From Parvimonas sp015257355 (GTDB lineage: Bacteria > Bacillota > Clostridia > Tissierellales > Peptoniphilaceae), in NCBI RefSeq assembly GCF_050262165.1, contig NZ_CP189844.1: a DNA stretch of 64,000 nt; one strand, given 5' to 3'. The notes beneath the pieces were generated by a model. The model searched no databases. It was given only the letters and a program-made list of their open reading frames with translations, and was not told the DNA's origin. The stretch's first letter is position 1; the number at the start of each line of letters is the position of its first letter. Of the stretch, positions 34,999 to 42,619 are shown in pieces. Both the position numbers and the translations under genes were made by a program.

Positions 34999-35632
34999 CT
35001 TTATGACCTCCATTTCTAAAAGCTGATGATCCAGAAAGCTTTTCAAGAAGTATCTTTCTATCCTTCTTAAATTCATCGCCTATAAAACCAAGTCTTAAAA
35101 GAAAACATCTAAAGGCATATTTTTCATTTATAACTTCTTTGGAAGATTCGTTGATGCGTTTGGCATCCATACTCATCTTACAAAGTGCTTCAATGAATTT
35201 TGTATATGTCATTAGATGTTCGTTATCGATATTTTCAAACCAAGGAAAACTTACTTTTTCCTCATCTTCCTCTATTTCAAGGCTTCTAACTTCCAGTGCC
35301 TTTTTGATTAAATCGCCCTTATTTTCAAAGATTTTCTCTAACTTGGATAAATCCACCTTGTCCCTTGGAATCGCAACTGTAAGCCCCTGTGTGGCCACAG
35401 TCTCCCTTTGTGGAAGGTCTATCCCATAATCACCTGCTAAAATTTTTTCAAGATCTTCTAGGTTTTCATCTGCCTTTGATGTAACCGTTCCTTCTTTACT
35501 CACAGTAAATGCGCCAATCTCATATGCCGCACTTGGCATTCCCAGGTATTTGGCTTTGTAGCCGGTTAAATCTTCAATTGCCTGAACTAGCTTTTTTCTT
35601 TCTGCGCCTTTCATTTCATACTTTAATTCCAT
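34982..35632 (-). CDS. Virulence-related-type phage protein
   Basis: A protein of about 216 residues from the ATG giving MELKYEMKGAERKKLVQAIE (GGAGG upstream; earlier starts lie within the methyltransferase end). The N-terminal half has LTGYKAKYLGMPSAAYEIGA, and a block of Asp/Glu and helical segments follow (TYTKFIEALCKMSMDAKRIN). Proteins with this layout are labelled 'virulence-related' in many Firmicute prophages without a known activity. Its position after the DNA methyltransferase is conserved. Confidence 0.75.
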   Translation of the reverse strand: MELKYEMKGAERKKLVQAIEDLTGYKAKYLGMPSAAYEIGAFTVSKEGTVTSKADENLEDLEKILAGDYGIDLPQRETVATQGLTVAIPRDKVDLSKLEKIFENKGDLIKKALEVRSLEIEEDEEKVSFPWFENIDNEHLMTYTKFIEALCKMSMDAKRINESSKEVINEKYAFRCFLLRLGFIGDEFKKDRKILLEKLSGSSAFRNGGHKDEISK

Positions 35633-35693
35633 GCTTTTTACCTCCTCTAATTTGGTATGTACATATATCACTCTAAAGGCTGTAAATAGCAAG

Positions 35694-37181
35694 TCATTTC
35701 TGTTCTTTATTAAAAAAATGCGCAATTCCTGCTAGTACAAAACAGACATTAGGAAGTGCTACACCATTACCCCACATCTTATATTCGGCTGAATCAGTAT
35801 GAGGGTTTTTAAGCCACTTTCTTATCTGTTTTTCATTTTTTGGCTTAGTAGCTTTTGTTACAACTCTTCTATATGTTTCAAAGACTTCAGACCAAAACTT
35901 TAATTCTTCACTGCTAGGATTTTCTGTTTCAAGTCCATCGCACCAACCGTCTGGAAAACCTTGAAGTCTTCCACATTCCTTTGGTGTAAGTCTTCGTACA
36001 ATGTATTTTTTACCTTCCACATCATTAACAACTGGAGGATCTTTATAATCGCTTGCAACTAAAGTATTCGCTAAATTTTCTACTGCCTCAGTATGATGTG
36101 AATTTTTACTTGTTGAATAAACAATAGCAAGACCACCTTGATTAGCATCCGGTGAATTTAAACCCGTATTTATAGTCCTAGCAACATCCGTTTCATAGAT
36201 ATTTGCTCTATGATTCTTTGTGTTTTCTGACGTGATTCTGACATCAAATATATCCACTTTATCTTCGACTACAAAAGGTTGATTATTTCCACCAGTTCCA
36301 AGACTTGCTCCTAGTGTATTACTAATATCAATCGGACCTTTGAATCTAGAATCCTGTCCATGATTTTCGAATACTAATGGTGGATGACTACCTACGCTTG
36401 CTGTAATTGTTCCACTTTTATTTTCATGAACATCCATCCTCTGACCACCCTGGTCATTTAAGCACAGGTTTTCGACCCCATTTCTAGTGCAAGTCTTAGA
36501 ATCTCCGGTAGTTCTTTTCCACGGGCATTTGCTCTTTTCAAGATGCCAAGACATGCCCTCGGACTCAAATAGTATTTTTCCGGCACTTTCTCCATTAAAA
36601 TCGCAGACAAGATAGATTCGTCTTCTTCTCTGGGGGACTCCCCAGTGCTGAGCATCAAATACCCTCCATGCGAGGCTGAAATTATCTGCCATGATAAGTC
36701 CTGCATTTTGCCACCTGTTAGGTCTAGGCATATCAATTTGATATCCTTTGATTTCACAGATTTCTTTAAGTACCTTTTTAAAATCTTCTCCCTTGTTTGA
36801 GGAGAATGCCCCTGGGACATTTTCCCAAATGATGTATCTTGGTTTTGTTCCATTCGTCCTCTCCCTCATTTCTTTAATAATTCTTATTGCCTCATAAAAC
36901 AAATTAGAGCGAGAACCGTTAAGTCCCGCTCTTTTCCCTGCTATGGACATATCCTGACAGGGACTACCAAAAGTTATAATATCCACCGGCTCTATTTCAT
37001 AGCCTTTAATATCTGATACATCTCCTAGGTGCTTTACTTCCGGCATTCTTTTCGTGGTAACCCTGATGGGAAATGGCTCAATTTCTGATGCCCATATAGG
37101 TTTAATTCCCATTAGTTTTGCTCCAAGCAAAAAGCCTCCACTTCCATCAAAAAGACTGCCAAGAGTTAATTCCTTACTCAT
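35694..37181 (-). CDS. DNA (cytosine-5) methyltransferase
   Basis: A protein of 495 residues. Motif I is LTLGSLFDGSGGFLLGAKL, motif IV has the catalytic Cys in FGSPCQDMSIAGKR, motif VI is WENVPGAFSSN, and motif VIII is QRRRRIYLVCD. Motifs IX/X are near the end (LTPKECGRLQGFPDGW; GNGVALPNV). A long variable target-recognition region lies in between (about 190-390). It transfers a methyl group to cytosine C5. No cognate restriction enzyme is adjacent, so it probably protects phage DNA. It overlaps the next methyltransferase by 8 bases. Confidence 0.95.
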   Translation of the reverse strand: MSKELTLGSLFDGSGGFLLGAKLMGIKPIWASEIEPFPIRVTTKRMPEVKHLGDVSDIKGYEIEPVDIITFGSPCQDMSIAGKRAGLNGSRSNLFYEAIRIIKEMRERTNGTKPRYIIWENVPGAFSSNKGEDFKKVLKEICEIKGYQIDMPRPNRWQNAGLIMADNFSLAWRVFDAQHWGVPQRRRRIYLVCDFNGESAGKILFESEGMSWHLEKSKCPWKRTTGDSKTCTRNGVENLCLNDQGGQRMDVHENKSGTITASVGSHPPLVFENHGQDSRFKGPIDISNTLGASLGTGGNNQPFVVEDKVDIFDVRITSENTKNHRANIYETDVARTINTGLNSPDANQGGLAIVYSTSKNSHHTEAVENLANTLVASDYKDPPVVNDVEGKKYIVRRLTPKECGRLQGFPDGWCDGLETENPSSEELKFWSEVFETYRRVVTKATKPKNEKQIRKWLKNPHTDSAEYKMWGNGVALPNVCFVLAGIAHFFNKEQK

Positions 37182-38409
37182 CAGCAGTCACCTCGCTATA
37201 TAGATATTCTTTTCCATCTCTTAACACTGATACATCTTTATCAGTTCCAACCTGCTCAATATATCTTTTGACGATTACATCACAGAACTTTTCATCAAGT
37301 TCAATAGTATAACAAGAACGGTCTGTTTGCTCACAAGCAATTAATGTGCTGCCACTACCACCAAATGGATCAAGTATAAGGGTGTTACTCATACTTGAGT
37401 TAGAAATAGGATATGCGAGTAGAGCAATAGGTTTCATGGTAGGATGGTCTGCATTTTTCTTAGGCTTTTCAAATTCCCATATGGTGGTTTCTTTTCTTCC
37501 TGAATACCACTGATGTTTTCCTTTCTTCTTCCAACCATATAGACATGGTTCATGTTGCCATTGATATGGACTTCTGCCAAGAACAAGTGATGGTTTCTTC
37601 CATATGCAACAGCCTGATAGATAAAATCCTGCATCGTTAAATACTTTTCTAAAATTCAAGCCTTCCGTGTCTGCATGAAAAACATAGATAGAGGCATCAT
37701 CTGCCATCACCTTTTCCATATTAGAAAAGGCATCAAGAAGGAAGTTATAGAACTTATCTGTATTCATATTGTCATTTTTTATCTTGCCTGCACTACCCTC
37801 ATAGTTTACGTTGTAAGGTGGATCGGTTACTACAAGATTTGCTTTCTTTCCATCCATCAAACGCTTGTAAGTTTCTTCTTTAGTTGCATCACCACAGATA
37901 AGTCTATGCCTTCCAAGTGTCCAAATATCCCCTGCCTTAGAAAAGCATGGTTTATTTAGTTCTTCTTCAACATCAAAATCGTCATCTTCTACTTCTTTAT
38001 CATCTTCAAAAATACTGGCAAGTTCACTTTCATCAAAACCTAAAAGGTCTAAATCGAAATCTGCTCCTTGTAATTCAGAAAGTTCAATCGCAAGTATATC
38101 TTCATCCCAGCCAGCGTTAAGTGATAGTTTATTGTCTGCAATAATATATGCCCGTCTTTGAGTTTCAGTTAGGTGGCTTTCCTTTACGCAGGGTACTTTC
38201 GTTAGCCCAAGTTTCCTAGCTGCTGCAAGTCTGCCATGCCCAGCTAAAATTGTATTATCTTCCGCTATGAGTATCGGAGATAAAAAACCAAACTCTTTTA
38301 TGCTTGCCGCAATCTGTGCTACTTGGCTCTCTGAATGAGTACGAGCATTTCTGATATATGGAATGAGGTCACTTACATTTGCTAGATAATACTGCATTTC
38401 TTTTTCCAT
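37174..38409 (-). CDS. ParB-domain DNA methyltransferase (N4/N6)
   Basis: A protein of 411 residues. An N-terminal ParB/Srx-like domain (about 5-100; LIPYIRNARTHSESQVAQIA, LAGHGRLAAARKLG) is fused to an N4/N6 amino-methyltransferase of the beta class. Motif IV is VVTDPPYNVNYEG, and motif I is LDPFGGSGSTLIACEQ near the end. This fusion is widespread in Firmicute prophages near the terminase genes. GGGAGGAGTTT precedes the ATG. It uses SAM, which the next gene upstream may supply. Confidence 0.93.
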   Translation of the reverse strand: MEKEMQYYLANVSDLIPYIRNARTHSESQVAQIAASIKEFGFLSPILIAEDNTILAGHGRLAAARKLGLTKVPCVKESHLTETQRRAYIIADNKLSLNAGWDEDILAIELSELQGADFDLDLLGFDESELASIFEDDKEVEDDDFDVEEELNKPCFSKAGDIWTLGRHRLICGDATKEETYKRLMDGKKANLVVTDPPYNVNYEGSAGKIKNDNMNTDKFYNFLLDAFSNMEKVMADDASIYVFHADTEGLNFRKVFNDAGFYLSGCCIWKKPSLVLGRSPYQWQHEPCLYGWKKKGKHQWYSGRKETTIWEFEKPKKNADHPTMKPIALLAYPISNSSMSNTLILDPFGGSGSTLIACEQTDRSCYTIELDEKFCDVIVKRYIEQVGTDKDVSVLRDGKEYLYSEVTADE

Positions 38410-38421
38410 AAACTCCTCCCA

Positions 38422-39204
38422 TTAAAAAAGCCCCCACTCAGCAAATTTTTCAAATCCACCAATGGAGTCTATATATTCTTTCGCAAGTCTTACAATTTCT
38501 TCATAAGGCTTACCATCAATTTCTCTATCTCCAATCGCACAGCAAAGTTTAACTTCTTCGCCCATCTCCTGCGCTTTTAGAAAAGCATAGATGTTTATAG
38601 ATACATCGGCCTTTGACAAGTCTTTCCCATGAAGCCCTCCACCAGTTACGGAGTCTGCCATATCTGACCCAAGTTTTCTATTGGTGGCTCCTGTATCTAC
38701 GTCAGTTCCCCCAGTCCAATCTCCCAGTGGATTTACTTCTGCATAGGGATAGGTTTCTCTAAGCTCTGATGTTTTAGCATTACTCTGACAAATAATCAGC
38801 CTTGTTTCATCTAAGATATACTTACCATCAAACGGATATTTATTATAAATTTTTCTTGATATTTTTGATAGTTCCTTCTGTTCATCTGTTAAAGGCACTC
38901 CCTTAAAGATACCATTATCACCACAGCGCACCTTGTTCTTTTGATTGTTTGTCAAATATACATCTTGAGGAACAATCACAATATCCGCCTTCACATCGCC
39001 TGCGATACGATGAATGGTTTTTTCAATTGGCTCCTGATAGAGTTTTTCTGTTGTTTCTATGATAACATGGCACACGCCGTGTCCAATTAACACTTCAACT
39101 GCAATCTTAGGGTTGTCATTTATCTTATATGCTAAATCTACTATTGCACCAGCAATTCTATCTGCTATTTTATCAGGATGCATTGGATTTACTTTTTCTA
39201 TCAT
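38422..39204 (-). CDS. Phage S-adenosylmethionine synthetase
   Basis: A protein of 260 residues, about two thirds the length of cellular MetK (near 390-400). MHPDKIADRIAGAIVDLAY is the N-terminal HPDK motif, and GGTDVDTGATNRKLGSDMAD followed by SVTGGGLHGKDLSKADVSIN matches the metal and ATP-binding segments. The middle tripolyphosphatase region is reduced. It lies directly before two SAM-using methyltransferases, so a local SAM supply is the likely reason it is carried. That it makes SAM is inferred from these motifs. Confidence 0.88.
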   Translation of the reverse strand: MIEKVNPMHPDKIADRIAGAIVDLAYKINDNPKIAVEVLIGHGVCHVIIETTEKLYQEPIEKTIHRIAGDVKADIVIVPQDVYLTNNQKNKVRCGDNGIFKGVPLTDEQKELSKISRKIYNKYPFDGKYILDETRLIICQSNAKTSELRETYPYAEVNPLGDWTGGTDVDTGATNRKLGSDMADSVTGGGLHGKDLSKADVSINIYAFLKAQEMGEEVKLCCAIGDREIDGKPYEEIVRLAKEYIDSIGGFEKFAEWGLF

Positions 39205-39207
39205 TTT

Positions 39208-39852
39208 CTACCTTCCTCCTCTCAGTAGTCTTTCCATAGGATCATTACTTTCTTCTTCAAAAATTTCTGTACAATTTTGCTTTACAATATCATAAATCTC
39301 ATACCAAATTAGGTTCGCTGTCTTTTGAAACTGACTAGACATCTGTATAAATGGAGAGGCAATCACACCTCCGGTGGTTGGATGTTTTCCAAGCATTCCG
39401 TACCTACTGATTGCTTCTTCACACTGAATATACCTTGCAAATGCTTGTGAATAAGATTCAATAAGCCTTTTGTTTACAAGCTTTTCGCATTTTCTTTCCT
39501 TTAGCCACTGCCATGTTTCTTTATATATGCGGTCTGCTCCAAGTGGAATCCCACTCTTTTGCTTAGCGGATAGATACTCACTTGGCTTAGGCATATCCAT
39601 GCCTTCAAGTTCTACCCCTTCCGGTAAATCTACAGATTCCAGTTCTGCATAGTATTCATCTGGTATATCATTTGCTAGTATTTTTACCATTTCCCCAGCT
39701 TGTATTTTTTCAGCTACTGGTTTTGGCTTATCTCCTGCTCTGACCCTTCTTCCTCCTCTATATGTTCCGTCTTTAGCCAAATTATCACTCCTTAAATTTT
39801 TACTTTCTTTAATACCCTGTTTGAACCTCTCTTTTTGTGTGTGAGACCCCAC
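39208..39852 (-). CDS. Terminase small subunit, P27 family
   Basis: A protein of 214 residues from a GTG at 39852; the start is uncertain because the DNA before it is a GC-rich non-coding tract. A basic N-terminus (GTYRGGRRVRAGDKPKPVAE) is followed by ADRIYKETWQWLKE and helical segments ending in ANLIWYEIYDIVKQNCTEIF, a P27-type layout. It recognises the packaging site. The cos candidate lies directly upstream, next to HNH. Confidence 0.85.
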   Translation of the reverse strand: MGSHTQKERFKQGIKESKNLRSDNLAKDGTYRGGRRVRAGDKPKPVAEKIQAGEMVKILANDIPDEYYAELESVDLPEGVELEGMDMPKPSEYLSAKQKSGIPLGADRIYKETWQWLKERKCEKLVNKRLIESYSQAFARYIQCEEAISRYGMLGKHPTTGGVIASPFIQMSSQFQKTANLIWYEIYDIVKQNCTEIFEEESNDPMERLLRGGR

Positions 39853-39894
39853 GCCCGTTCCCCAGTGGATAGGTTTGTAGAGATTTTACGCCCC
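39853..39894. other. Candidate cos site between HNH and TerS
   Basis: A 42-base, G+C-rich tract in AT-rich DNA, with GGGGTAGGGGGCGTAAAATC on the minus strand followed by an ACAAACC and GGGGAACGGG stretch. Similar G-rich tracts lie between HNH and TerS genes in many cos phages with 3' overhangs. The exact cut positions cannot be read. Confidence 0.45.
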
Positions 39895-40260
39895 CTACCC
39901 CTTATTTTTATTCCATCTATCACCACGACTTGCATGTATTCTCGCATGACAAGATTTGCATAAAGAAATCAAATTACTTTTATTATGATTTCCACCTTCT
40001 GATAAAGGTTTGATGTGATGTACTTCTTCTACAGGTACTAAAATTTTCTTCTTAAAACACTCCTCACAAAATGGATGCTCCTTAACGTAAGCATCTCTTA
40101 CTCTTTTCCATACTCGTCCATACCTACGGCGTACAACAGGATTTCTGTCGTACTTCTCGTAGCGTTTGTTCTCCTCTTTTTGATGCTTTTCACAAAACCT
40201 TTCATCAGTTAAGTTAGGGCATCCAGGATATGAACATGGACGCTTTGGTTTTCTTGGCAA
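39895..40260 (-). CDS. HNH endonuclease
   Basis: A protein of 121 residues from a TTG (MPRKPKRPCSYPGC; AGGAGGTGG upstream). The first zinc-binding cysteines are CSYPGC and FCEKHQ. The HNH core is FCEECFKKKI ... VEEVHHIKPLSEGG ... NLISLCKSCHARIH, with HH, N and H all present. Such enzymes next to cos work with terminase in HK97-type phages to open cos ends. It is probably the first gene of the packaging operon. Confidence 0.92.
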   Translation of the reverse strand: MPRKPKRPCSYPGCPNLTDERFCEKHQKEENKRYEKYDRNPVVRRRYGRVWKRVRDAYVKEHPFCEECFKKKILVPVEEVHHIKPLSEGGNHNKSNLISLCKSCHARIHASRGDRWNKNKG

Positions 40261-40290
40261 TCCTTCCACCTCCTCTCATACATAAGAAAA

Positions 40291-40324
40291 GCCCTGAAGG
40301 ATTTATCCCTCAAGGCCCTGTTTT
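40291..40324 (-). terminator. Terminator of the early operon
   Basis: On the minus strand GCCTTGAGG / CCTTCAGGGC form a stem with one bulge and a GATAAAT loop, followed by TTTTC. It lies about 50 bases past the stop of the sigma-like late activator and before the HNH gene, separating early and packaging transcripts. Confidence 0.7.
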
Positions 40325-40372
40325 ATTTATACTTCTGACAAGTATATCATACCATATTTGATGCTATGACAT

Positions 40373-40843
40373 CTACTGACAATCACTGCCATCAACTGCC
40401 ATTAGCTGACAACTTTTAATATTAATTGGATTTTCAGGCAGTTTCAGCTTTGCTAGAGCATTTCCATGCCACCTAAATATCGTCCTTTCACTTGCAAATA
40501 GCAGGGAACATATCTCATCCCATTCTAGACCTTTAACGTATCTGTAATTAAGTACCAGCTTTTCATCAATACTTTCTAATTGTTCTATTGTTTCAAGTAT
40601 CTGAAGTTTTAAGTCCATAAAAAGATTCACTTCATTAGCTATCTTTATCTCAAGAATATTTATTTTATCAAGCCATTTCTCAAATGGTGCTCTTGTATTT
40701 CTAGTAGTTTGTATATAATCTCTATCAAAAGCAATACTTGAAACACTGACTGATAACTCTCTAATTCTTTTTAGTTCCTCTAAATCAAGTTCAATAATAC
40801 GATTTAGTAATCTGTGTTGCTTTAAATATTCTTTTTTATCCAT
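40373..40843 (-). CDS. Sigma-like phage regulator (DUF1492/RinA type)
   Basis: A protein of 156 residues from the ATG giving MDKKEYLKQHRLLNRIIELD (GGAGGTAAG upstream). The N-terminal two thirds form a charged coiled coil, and the C-terminus is a region-4-like HTH (LVLNYRYVKGLEWDEICSLL then FASERTIFRWHGNAL). This layout fits late-transcription activators of Firmicute phages. It is the last early gene before HNH, exactly where the late activator usually lies. Function inferred from family and position. Confidence 0.82.
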   Translation of the reverse strand: MDKKEYLKQHRLLNRIIELDLEELKRIRELSVSVSSIAFDRDYIQTTRNTRAPFEKWLDKINILEIKIANEVNLFMDLKLQILETIEQLESIDEKLVLNYRYVKGLEWDEICSLLFASERTIFRWHGNALAKLKLPENPINIKSCQLMAVDGSDCQ

Positions 40844-40890
40844 TCTTACCTCCATCTGAGGTAAGTTCTCCATAGAACCTCTCTTCCTCG

Positions 40891-42234
40891 TTACTTTAAT
40901 CTTGCTTTCACTGAATCTATCAGTGCATCTTGAATTTTCTCCTTGGATTTTAATGCTTTCATGACATCTTCATCAATTGTTCCTTTGGTTAGGATGTGAT
41001 GAATAACAACCGTACTATCTTGCCCTTGACGGTAAAGTCTGGCATTGGTCTGCTGATATAACTCCAGTGACCAAGTCAGTCCAAACCATATTAGAGTAGA
41101 TCCCCCAGCTTGAAGATTGAGTCCATGACCTGCACTTGCAGGATGAATTAAAGCCACAGGAATTTTACCTTCATTCCAATCCGATATATCATTAGCTGAT
41201 TTAATTTCTCTGACATCAAATCTATCTTTTATTTTTTCCAAATCATGTTTAAACCAATAAGCCACAAGAACTGGTTTGCCATTTGCACCTTCGATTAAAT
41301 CCTCTAAAGCATCAAGCTTTCTATCGTGTATATGGAGACTCTCCTTGTCATCGTTATAGACAGCACCATTTGACATCTGAAGAAGTTTGTTTGAAAGTGC
41401 TGCTGCATTGATAGCATCAATCTCGTTTTCTTCAAGGGATAACACCATATCTTGTTTCAAAGAATCATATAACTTTTGTTCTTTATCCGATAAAGTAACT
41501 ATCACTTCGTTCATGACACACTCTGGCATCTTTAGAAAATCTTTTGACTTCATGGATATTGTAATATCAGATATTAGACTATATATCTTTTTTTCTGCTC
41601 CATCTTTAGGCTTGTAGGAAAATATCATCTGCTGATTTCTTTTATCCGGTATAAAGAAGTTCTGCCTATAGTAAGTGATATATCTTCCAAGTCTTTCTCC
41701 CATATCAAGCAGTCTAAACTCTGCCCATAAATCCATCAGACCGTTACTTGAAGGTGTTCCTGTGAGCCCTACAATTCTTTTTAATTTAGGTCTTACTTTA
41801 AGAAGTGACTTGAACCTTTTAGCTTGATAGGACTTAAAAGATGAAAGCTCATCAATGACCACCATATCAAACTTCCAAGGAATTCCACTTTTTGTAATAA
41901 GCCAGTCTACATTTTCTCTATTTATCAAATAGATATGTGCTGGTTTCCCCAAAGCATCAAGCCTTTCTTTTTCACTTCCGATAACAACAGAATAGTTTAA
42001 GTGCTTTAAATGATCCCACTTTTTTATTTCATCTGGCCAAGTAGAGTTAGCAACCCTAAGAGGTGCAATAACAAGTGTCCTTGATACATCAAAGTAATCA
42101 AGCATAAGTTCATTTATTGCACTAAGGCTTATGACACTTTTTCCAAGACCCATTTCCAATAGAACTGCTGATATTGGATTATTTATGATAAAGTCCGTTG
42201 CATACCTTTGATAATCATGAGGAAAGTATTTCAT
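40891..42234 (-). CDS. SNF2-type DNA helicase
   Basis: A protein of about 447 residues. Motif I is VLLEMGLGKSVISLSAI, motif II is VVIDELSSFKS (DELS rather than DEAH), motif III is IVGLTGTPSSNG, and motif VI is TNARLYRQGQDSTVVI. The length fits the two RecA domains and nothing more, as in phage SNF2 proteins. It probably acts in phage replication or recombination. The start overlaps the VRR-NUC gene by 20 bases; the two are paired in many phages. Confidence 0.93.
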   Translation of the reverse strand: MKYFPHDYQRYATDFIINNPISAVLLEMGLGKSVISLSAINELMLDYFDVSRTLVIAPLRVANSTWPDEIKKWDHLKHLNYSVVIGSEKERLDALGKPAHIYLINRENVDWLITKSGIPWKFDMVVIDELSSFKSYQAKRFKSLLKVRPKLKRIVGLTGTPSSNGLMDLWAEFRLLDMGERLGRYITYYRQNFFIPDKRNQQMIFSYKPKDGAEKKIYSLISDITISMKSKDFLKMPECVMNEVIVTLSDKEQKLYDSLKQDMVLSLEENEIDAINAAALSNKLLQMSNGAVYNDDKESLHIHDRKLDALEDLIEGANGKPVLVAYWFKHDLEKIKDRFDVREIKSANDISDWNEGKIPVALIHPASAGHGLNLQAGGSTLIWFGLTWSLELYQQTNARLYRQGQDSTVVIHHILTKGTIDEDVMKALKSKEKIQDALIDSVKARLK

Positions 42235-42496
42235 CAATCACACCACCAATCTGCTCCTTACCATCAATAACAAAGCACTTAAAACCTAACTTCCTAAAAT
42301 CATCAATTCTTTTCATCTGAAGAGGCCTTGGCTTTTTTCCTTTTGCCTTTAGTTCTACAAAAGCAAACTTCCCATCTGATAAAAATACCATTCTATCCGG
42401 AAGTCCATCCATACTTGGACTTACTAGCTTAAGGCAAATACCACCAAGTCCTTTAACCCTTTTAACTAAAGCCTTTTCAATCTCTTTTTCTAGCAT
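42215..42496 (-). CDS. VRR-NUC domain nuclease
   Basis: A protein of 93 residues from the ATG giving MLEKEIEKALVKRVKGLGGI (GGAGG upstream). SPSMDGLPDRMVFLSDGKFA and FVELKAKGKKPRPLQ give the catalytic D ... E-x-K pattern of the VRR-NUC family. Stand-alone phage copies resolve branched DNA with the SNF2 helicase. It lies just upstream of, and overlaps, that helicase gene. Confidence 0.93.
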   Translation of the reverse strand: MLEKEIEKALVKRVKGLGGICLKLVSPSMDGLPDRMVFLSDGKFAFVELKAKGKKPRPLQMKRIDDFRKLGFKCFVIDGKEQIGGVIDEILSS

Positions 42497-42619
42497 ATTT
42501 TTAACCTCCATTCTTAAGAGGTGCAGGTAGGTGAAGGGTATTTACTATTATTGTCTATAGGACTAAAAAAATAAGTATATATATTAATATAGGTAAACAC
42601 CCTGCATATCCCTGCACCC

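Noticed and set aside
36458..36853. Second minus-strand frame of 131 codons inside the cytosine methyltransferase gene
   Set aside because: Overlaps the catalytic core of a complete, motif-rich gene in another frame; composition is that of a shadow frame.
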